Shown: positions 60,986-64,000 of the stretch, piece after piece
How the letters are laid out: each line of letters opens with the position of its first letter
Position numbering within the stretch: position 1 is the first letter of the stretch
Origin: Bacteroides thetaiotaomicron VPI-5482
Lineage (GTDB): Bacteria > Bacteroidota > Bacteroidia > Bacteroidales > Bacteroidaceae
Reading direction: 5' to 3'
Length of the DNA: 64,000 nucleotides
Assembly: GCF_000011065.1 (NCBI RefSeq)
Contig: NC_004663.1
Location: 806,001-870,000, forward strand
Translations under genes and position numbers: made by a program
The notes under the pieces: model-generated
Databases searched by the model: none
What the model saw: only the letters and a program-made list of their open reading frames with translations
What the model was told of the DNA's origin: nothing

Positions 60986-62356
60986 TTATTCCGCCACTTT
61001 ATCCGCTATCGGATGTTCTTTCGATACTTTCTTTATATAAATCATCAGACTGATAACTGCCGTAATAAATGCTAAAGAGTCCGATACCGGCAGACTGATC
61101 CATATTCCCTTCAGTCCCCACCAATGCGGGAATAACAACAGGCAAGGCAGCAAATAAAGCAACTGCCGCGTCAACGAAAGGAAAATACTTATTTTTACTT
61201 TGCCTATACTTTGGAAGAAGTTACCGATTACAATCTGTGCTCCTACAAACGGGAACATAAGTACAGTCAACCGAAGACCGTCCACCGCAAGTCCGATTAA
61301 CTCATCACTATCCGTGAAGACTGCCGATACTGCATGAGGGAAAAACTCGCAAATCAGAAAGCCACTGCTTGTAATCACTACACCGGAAATAATTCCCAGC
61401 TTTAGCGTCTGTTTCACCCGGTCTATCTTCTGTGCTCCGAAGTTGTAGCCTACAATCGGCTGCATGCCCATCGTCAGTCCCAATACGATCATGACATAAA
61501 GCGTCAGCAACCGGTTGATGATTCCGTAAGCACCGATAGCCATGTCGCCTCCATGTTCCTGCAAACTATTATTAATCACGATAACGATGGCACAAGCACA
61601 GACATTCATCAGGAAAGGAGACATGCCGATAGCGAAAATACTCTCTACAATCCTTCCTTTCATTTTCCAGACCTTTCCCTCAAAATGCACCGTACTGTCT
61701 TTCTTGCAGAAGTGGCTCACCACCCATACCATTCCGATCAGCTGTGAGATAACCGTTGCTGTAGCCGCTCCCCGCATTCCCCATTCAAAGTGAAAGATAA
61801 AGATAGGAGCGAGGATGATATTTGCTACTACCGTTACCATAGAAGTAAGCATCGCTTTCTTCGGATATCCGGTGGCACGCATCACATTATTCAGACCGAT
61901 CATCGTGTATGTGATGGGAGTTCCCAATAAAATCACCTGCATAAAACTCCGTGCATAAGGCAGTGTGTCGGGACTGGCACCAAAGAAAGTCAGTATATCA
62001 TCAAGAAAGATAAAAGACAGGATACCGAAAAAGAAAGAATTTGTGATACAGAGCATCAGCGTATGTGACAGAATCTCCGTAGCCCCTTTCATATCTTTCT
62101 GTCCCAGGCGAATAGAAGCGATGGTAGAACCACCCGCCGAAACGAGTGTACAGAAAGCAACGACCAGATTCATCAGAGGAAAGCTCACCGCCAGTCCGGC
62201 AATAGCCATCGCACCCACACCGTGACCGATGAAGATGCTGTCGATGATATTATAGATAGACGTGATTGTCATCCCGATGATAGCGGGAATGGAGTATTGC
62301 AACAGTAGTTTACCGATGCTTTCTTTTCCTAATATGTGCGGATCGTTTTTGCTCAT
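60986..62356 (-). CDS. MATE-family efflux transporter
   Basis: The transporter has 456 residues and twelve membrane segments in two six-helix halves. The N-terminus LGKESIGKLLLQYSIPAIIG and IIDSIFIGHGVGAMAIAGLA are MATE (MATE/DinF-NorM branch) hallmarks, and GMQPIVGYNFGAQ near residue 300 is the matching motif of the second half. It exports drugs or cationic compounds using a Na+ or proton gradient. The promoter lies at 62410-62417. Confidence 0.92.
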   Translation of the reverse strand: MSKNDPHILGKESIGKLLLQYSIPAIIGMTITSIYNIIDSIFIGHGVGAMAIAGLAVSFPLMNLVVAFCTLVSAGGSTIASIRLGQKDMKGATEILSHTLMLCITNSFFFGILSFIFLDDILTFFGASPDTLPYARSFMQVILLGTPITYTMIGLNNVMRATGYPKKAMLTSMVTVVANIILAPIFIFHFEWGMRGAATATVISQLIGMVWVVSHFCKKDSTVHFEGKVWKMKGRIVESIFAIGMSPFLMNVCACAIVIVINNSLQEHGGDMAIGAYGIINRLLTLYVMIVLGLTMGMQPIVGYNFGAQKIDRVKQTLKLGIISGVVITSSGFLICEFFPHAVSAVFTDSDELIGLAVDGLRLTVLMFPFVGAQIVIGNFFQSIGKVKISIFLSLTRQLLYLLPCLLLFPHWWGLKGIWISLPVSDSLAFITAVISLMIYIKKVSKEHPIADKVAE

Positions 62357-62409
62357 GCGCTCGTATGGATTGTTGGATGAAAACGAATGTTACGTTTTTT
62401 TAAGTGGGG

Positions 62410-62417
62410 CAAAGGTA
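62410..62417 (-). promoter_or_regulatory. -7 box of the MATE gene
   Basis: The minus strand reads TACCTTTG, 53 nt before the ATG. Confidence 0.5.
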
Positions 62418-62507
62418 CGAATTATTTGCCTGATTCGATGATTATTCGGAACTTTGCACAATTCAATACACAAGGTTTAACGTTTTAGGTAAAAAGAAAG
62501 ATTACGT

Positions 62508-63155
62508 ATGGATACAACAAAGACAATTGCGGCACTGTTCGATTTTGATGGTGTCATCATGGATACGGAAACACAGTACACTGTTTTCTGGGATGAACAA
62601 GGGCGTAAATATCTGAATGAAGAAGACTTCGGCCGTCGTATCAAGGGACAGACGCTGACCCAGATTTACGAGAAATATTTCTCGGACCTCCCCGAAGCTC
62701 AACAAGAGATTACGGCCGGACTCAATATTTATGAGAAAAGCATGTCCTATGAGTACATCCCCGGTGTAGAAGCTTTTATTGCCGATCTTCGTAAACACGG
62801 AGCAAAAATAGCCGTTGTAACCAGCTCCAACGAAGAGAAGATGCAAAACGTCTATAACGCCCATCCCGAATTTAAAGGAATGGTAGACCGCATCCTGACC
62901 GGAGAAATGTTTGCCCGTTCCAAACCCGCTCCCGACTGTTTCCTGCTCGGTATGGAAATATTCGGTGCTACTCCCGAAAACTCGTACGTGTTCGAAGACT
63001 CCTTCCACGGTCTGCAAGCCGGAATGACTTCCGGTGCCACCGTTATCGGTCTTGCCACTACCAATACAAGAGAGGCCATCACCGGAAAGGCACATTATAT
63101 AATAGATGACTTTTCGGAAATGACCTTTGAACACTTATTGGCTTTGCATCGTTAG
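62508..63155 (+). CDS. HAD-family phosphatase, beta-phosphoglucomutase-like
   Basis: This HAD-superfamily protein of 215 residues has motif I LFDFDGVIMDTE (nucleophile and acid/base Asp at residues about 13 and 15), motif II VVTSSNEEK, motif III Lys in RSKPAPDCF and motif IV VFEDSFHGL. The four-helix cap (residues about 20-85) marks subclass IA, close to beta-phosphoglucomutase or sugar-phosphate phosphatases. The substrate cannot be read from sequence. The gene stands alone between the MATE gene and panB. Confidence 0.88.
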   Translation: MDTTKTIAALFDFDGVIMDTETQYTVFWDEQGRKYLNEEDFGRRIKGQTLTQIYEKYFSDLPEAQQEITAGLNIYEKSMSYEYIPGVEAFIADLRKHGAKIAVVTSSNEEKMQNVYNAHPEFKGMVDRILTGEMFARSKPAPDCFLLGMEIFGATPENSYVFEDSFHGLQAGMTSGATVIGLATTNTREAITGKAHYIIDDFSEMTFEHLLALHR

Positions 63156-63265
63156 TTTTTTCTTGTTATCTTCTTGATTTGTCCTTTTGGCCGCCTTCTC
63201 ATTAACTTGGGGAGGTGTTTGAAAGGATTTTTTCTTTTTCTTTCTCACTTATGAAAGAAATGTTA

Positions 63266-63273
63266 TAACTTTG
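63266..63273 (+). promoter_or_regulatory. -7 box of panB
   Basis: TAACTTTG lies about 65 nt before the ATG. Confidence 0.5.
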
Positions 63274-63337
63274 CCGCAATTTTTGATGGCGTTGACGCCT
63301 TATTTAATTTCTAGTTTTAATTTAAAATTTAAGAAAC

Positions 63338-64000
63338 ATGGCTGGTTATATATCAGATGACACAAGAAAGGTGACTACTCATCGCCTGGTTGAAATGAAG
63401 CAAAGAGGCGAAAGAATATCTATGCTTACTTCTTATGATTACACAATGGCACAGATCGTAGATGGTGCGGGAATGGACGTAATTTTGGTAGGCGACTCCG
63501 CTTCCAACGTGATGGCAGGTAACGTGACTACATTGCCTATAACTCTCGACCAGATGATTTATCACGCTAAATCAGTGGTACGTGGCGTAAAACGCGCTAT
63601 GGTTGTAGTCGATATGCCTTTCGGATCTTATCAGGGTAACGAAATGGAAGGTCTTGCTTCTGCCATCCGCATTATGAAGGAAAGCCATGCCGATGCTTTG
63701 AAACTGGAAGGTGGAGAAGAAATCATCGATACGGTGAAACGTATCATCAGCGCGGGTATTCCGGTGATGGGACACTTGGGACTGATGCCTCAGTCCATTA
63801 ATAAATACGGTACTTATACGGTACGTGCCAAAGATGACAGCGAAGCTGAAAAGCTGATTCGTGATGCTCATCTTCTCGAAGAGGCAGGCTGCTTTGCCAT
63901 CGTACTCGAAAAGATACCGGCTACTCTTGCAGAACGTGTGGCTTCCGAACTGACGATACCTATTATAGGTATTGGTGCCGGTGGTCATGTTGACGGACAA
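63338..64000 (+). CDS. panB: 3-methyl-2-oxobutanoate hydroxymethyltransferase, partial
   Basis: Reading from ATG 63338 gives MAGYISDDTRKVTTHRLVEM and 221 codons up to the window edge. Motifs of PanB are LTSYDYTMAQIVDGAGMDVI, LVGDSASNVMAG (metal-binding Asp), VVVDMPFGSYQG, DALKLEGGEE, MGHLGLMPQS and CFAIVLEKIP with the catalytic Glu. It transfers a hydroxymethyl group to 2-oxoisovalerate, giving ketopantoate for coenzyme A synthesis. The C-terminal part (about 50 residues by family length) lies outside the window. Confidence 0.95.
   Translation, partial: MAGYISDDTRKVTTHRLVEMKQRGERISMLTSYDYTMAQIVDGAGMDVILVGDSASNVMAGNVTTLPITLDQMIYHAKSVVRGVKRAMVVVDMPFGSYQGNEMEGLASAIRIMKESHADALKLEGGEEIIDTVKRIISAGIPVMGHLGLMPQSINKYGTYTVRAKDDSEAEKLIRDAHLLEEAGCFAIVLEKIPATLAERVASELTIPIIGIGAGGHVDGQ

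Overview
The window looks like chromosomal DNA of a gut Bacteroides, probably of the thetaiotaomicron/ovatus group. The signs are many Cys-lipoproteins, weak Shine-Dalgarno sequences, repeated Bacteroidota-type promoters (-7 TAnnTTTG, sometimes with a TTTG/TTG box 19 nt upstream), a GH97 glycosidase, RND pumps with TolC partners, and NspC. Both edges cut a gene: sodB on the left (minus strand) and panB on the right (plus strand).

Layout. 0-5.6 kb: superoxide dismutase, an exported protein with YD-like repeats, a PcrA/UvrD helicase and a glycine-zipper lipoprotein. 5.7-8.1 kb (minus): a beta-propeller lipoprotein and an archaeal-type AAA ATPase. 8.2-18.4 kb (plus): an AT-rich accessory locus with two small Cys-containing exported peptides, three 6-bladed beta-propeller proteins, a polytopic O-antigen-ligase/Wzy-like protein with TPRs, a membrane-anchored thioredoxin-like protein, an extra signal peptidase I and a transglutaminase-like lipoprotein. 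This is the best candidate for an undescribed system. It reads as export and maturation of a small Cys-rich surface peptide together with propeller partner proteins. 18.5-27.5 kb: an RND efflux operon with one adaptor, one TolC and two different permeases. 27.6-29.5 kb: a flavodoxin-fold oxidoreductase and carboxynorspermidine decarboxylase. 29.57-30.19 kb: six tRNAs (Gly-Leu-Leu-Gly-Leu-Gly), then two tandem nagA-like genes and a thioredoxin. 33.4-41.1 kb: a heavy-metal RND operon facing its likely two-component system. 41.2-50 kb: a GH97 enzyme, an acyl-CoA ligase, a CPA1 antiporter, a uracil permease and the hybrid cluster protein. 50.2-55.2 kb (minus): a Crp/Fnr regulator, a histidine kinase, an NtrC-type sigma-54 activator, an outer-membrane-type protein and a metallophosphoesterase lipoprotein. 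55.3-60.8 kb (plus): an ABC exporter (permease, ATPase, permease) behind a near-perfect sigma-54 promoter with two phased palindromes upstream. 61-64 kb: a MATE transporter, a HAD phosphatase and panB.

Regulation that can be read from the sequence. The NtrC-type activator is the obvious candidate to bind the paired GTCTAAT/ATTAGAC palindromes and fire the sigma-54 promoter of the ABC exporter. The Crp/Fnr protein is the candidate for the TGTAAC-N4-GTTACA palindrome near -44 of hcp. The CzcRS-like pair is convergent with the heavy-metal pump it probably controls.

Repeats include a MITE-like element at 45.2-45.4 kb, a dispersed AGCTA-rich repeat at 27.5 and 50.1 kb, a hairpin plus direct-repeat cluster at 8.25-8.33 kb, palindromes at 5.67-5.75 kb, and a short tandem repeat that contains the GH97 stop codon. 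No CRISPR array, rRNA or complete insertion sequence was seen.
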